Below are positions 5,711-6,323 of a stretch of DNA of 6,323 nucleotides, in pieces. The notes beneath the pieces were generated by a model. The model was given only the letters and a program-made list of their open reading frames with translations. It made no database searches and was not told the origin of the DNA. Every line of letters starts with the position of its first letter. Positions within the stretch are counted from its first letter, which is position 1. This DNA is from Bacteroidota bacterium (GTDB lineage: Bacteria; Bacteroidota; Bacteroidia; Bacteroidales; VadinHA17): NCBI GenBank assembly GCA_030593185.1, contig JAUVHQ010000130.1, forward strand, positions 1 to 6,323, read 5' to 3'. A program made the translations under genes and the position numbers.

Positions 5711-5752
5711 GAATAATGAATATCGAATTTCGAATGTAGAATGATGAAGTAG
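5711..5752. repeat. Heptamer array, unit GAATNNN (six units)
   Basis: In steps of seven the sequence reads GAATAAT, GAATATC, GAATTTC, GAATGTA, GAATGAT, GAAGTAG. The first four bases are fixed in five of six units while the last three vary, so the period is constant although the sequence is not a plain tandem repeat. Confidence 0.65.
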
Positions 5753-5768
5753 AGGTGAGTAGGTGAGT
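5753..5768. repeat. 8-bp tandem duplication AGGTGAGT
   Basis: Two exact copies, 5753-5760 and 5761-5768, directly follow the GAATNNN array. Confidence 0.55.
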
Positions 5769-5795
5769 AAGGAATAAGGCAAAATAAAAGAGATT

Positions 5796-5843
5796 CTGGA
5801 TTGCCGTCTGCTTTAGCTGACGGATTAATAATCAGCAATCCAG
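5796..5843. repeat. REP-like stem-loop element
   Basis: Outer arms CTGGATTGC (5796-5804) and GCAATCCAG (5835-5843) are perfect 9-bp complements. Inside, CCGTC (5804-5808) pairs with GACGG (5819-5823), and GCT (5810-5812) pairs with AGC (5815-5817) across a T-T mismatch. The two stems share base 5804, so they are nested with minor competition. An 8-bp palindrome GCTTAAGC (5843-5850) follows. There is no T-tract, so it does not look like an intrinsic terminator, though a hairpin here could protect the pgk mRNA 3' end. It resembles repetitive extragenic palindromes. Confidence 0.65.
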
Positions 5844-5885
5844 CTTAAGCAAACAGCGGTTTTGTAAATGCAAGGAAGAAAATAT

Positions 5886-5914
5886 AAGGTCTAAGGTCGA
5901 AAGGTCCAAGAGTC
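5886..5914. repeat. Heptamer array, unit AAGGTCN
   Basis: Units are AAGGTCT (5886), AAGGTCG (5893), AAGGTCC (5901, after one extra A) and AAGAGTC (5908), then AAAG. The unit differs from the other arrays, but the seven-base period is the same apart from the single inserted base. Confidence 0.6.
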
Positions 5915-5938
5915 AAAGAAGTGAAAGGAAGAAGAAAA

Positions 5939-5959
5939 GAATAATGAATTATGAATTAA
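5939..5959. repeat. Second GAATNNN heptamer array (three units)
   Basis: It reads GAATAAT, GAATTAT, GAATTAA. It has the same unit pattern and orientation as the array at 5711-5752, from which it is separated by the stem-loop and the AAGGTCN array. Confidence 0.5.
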
Positions 5960-6060
5960 TCAGAAGATCATAGTTTAAAGTTCAAGAATATTAGATAGTT
6001 TTAAATTTTACCTTATTGATTAATTACGTTATTATTTTGTCTGATAAAAAGTATACAAAT

Positions 6061-6323
6061 ATGAAAAGGGTATTTATATTTTCTGTTTTATTGCTCTTTG
6101 CTTTTTCGGGCTGCGAAAAAGAAGAGAGTCCTGATGCTTCCGGTGAAGCAACTTTGACATCCGATTGTTTCCTGGAGGAATCAACATACTCAACTTACGG
6201 TTTCTCGTTTGAACAAGGAAAAGTGATAAAATATAACCCCGCAGTAGAAGGGATAATCCCCGATTTTTCTATCCTGCCTAAAACAGGAACCGGAGGACAG
6301 CCAACCGGAGCATTGCTGGATAG
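6061..6323 (+). CDS. Predicted surface lipoprotein of unknown function, 3' end cut by window
   Basis: An ATG at 6061 opens a frame of 87 complete codons that runs off the window. The N-terminus is a lipoprotein signal peptide: basic MKR, hydrophobic VFIFSVLLLFAF (4-15) and the SGC lipobox with Cys18. Residues 19-22 after the Cys are EKEE, fitting the X-Lys-(Asp/Glu)2 lipoprotein export signal described in Capnocytophaga, so display on the cell surface is predicted. The mature part so far is Gly/Thr/Pro-containing and has one further Cys (36); I recognise no domain. It is transcribed in the same direction as pgk but 406 bp away, so it is probably a separate unit. Reading frame and signal peptide are clear; the function is not. 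Confidence 0.8.
   Translation, partial: MKRVFIFSVLLLFAFSGCEKEESPDASGEATLTSDCFLEESTYSTYGFSFEQGKVIKYNPAVEGIIPDFSILPKTGTGGQPTGALLD

Larger units (their letters stand above)
5655..6060. other. Repeat-rich intergenic region between pgk and the lipoprotein gene
   Basis: These 406 bases contain no credible gene. The first part (5655-5710) is strongly purine-rich on the plus strand. It is followed by a GAATNNN heptamer array, an 8-bp duplication, a stem-loop element, an AAGGTCN heptamer array and a second short GAATNNN array. The last 100 bases are AT-rich and presumably hold the promoter of the lipoprotein gene, but the best -7 candidate (TTATTTTG, 6032-6039) is imperfect. No stem followed by a T-run is visible as a pgk terminator. 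Confidence 0.7.

Noticed and set aside
5573..5838. Minus-strand ORFs over the pgk end and heptamer arrays (5573-5782, 5635-5838)
   Set aside because: The frames are open because the purine-rich arrays read as Ser/Leu/Pro/Tyr repeats; no start signal or domain is seen, and the stem-loop lies inside one of them.

Overview
The window looks like a chromosomal segment of a member of the Bacteroidota, probably Bacteroidales/Marinilabiliales-like, though the order is an inference. The reasons are a recognisable gldH gene, -7 promoter elements of the TAnnTTTG type that is specific to this phylum, A-rich start regions without Shine-Dalgarno sites, AT-rich composition, and a short lipoprotein whose acidic N-terminus resembles the Bacteroidota surface-export signal.

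Layout. Positions 1-267 (minus) hold the first 89 codons of an alkyltransferase-like DNA-repair protein; its 3' end lies outside the window. A 237-bp intergenic stretch with nested inverted repeats and a heptamer array follows. Positions 505-4045 (minus) hold four housekeeping genes, transcribed in the order holB (DNA polymerase III delta'), ricT/yaaT-like PSP1 protein, gldH lipoprotein, trmB (tRNA m7G46 methyltransferase). The last three are packed with overlaps of 11 nt and 1 nt, and gldH and trmB both start with GTG, which suggests translational coupling. holB is about 100 bp upstream of ricT, and that gap holds a good promoter match, so ricT-gldH-trmB may also be transcribed on their own. 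holB next to ricT is also the order in Bacillus (holB-yaaT), an old linkage.

Positions 4046-4463 are a divergent intergenic region. It has a -7 element for holB, a better promoter match pointing toward pgk, and two diverged copies of a dyad repeat of the AACCGCAGAG.../CGCAAAG family lying between that promoter and pgk. Positions 4464-5654 (plus) encode a full-length phosphoglycerate kinase. Positions 5655-6060 hold no gene but are full of period-7 purine-rich arrays and one strong stem-loop element. At 6061 a lipoprotein gene begins and runs off the window.

The coding content is ordinary core metabolism, replication and RNA modification; I see no defence, mobile or biosynthetic system. The unusual part is the intergenic DNA: several arrays with different heptamer units (GACTGCC, GAATNNN, AAGGTCN), the tandem dyad repeats in the pgk leader, and the hairpin element.
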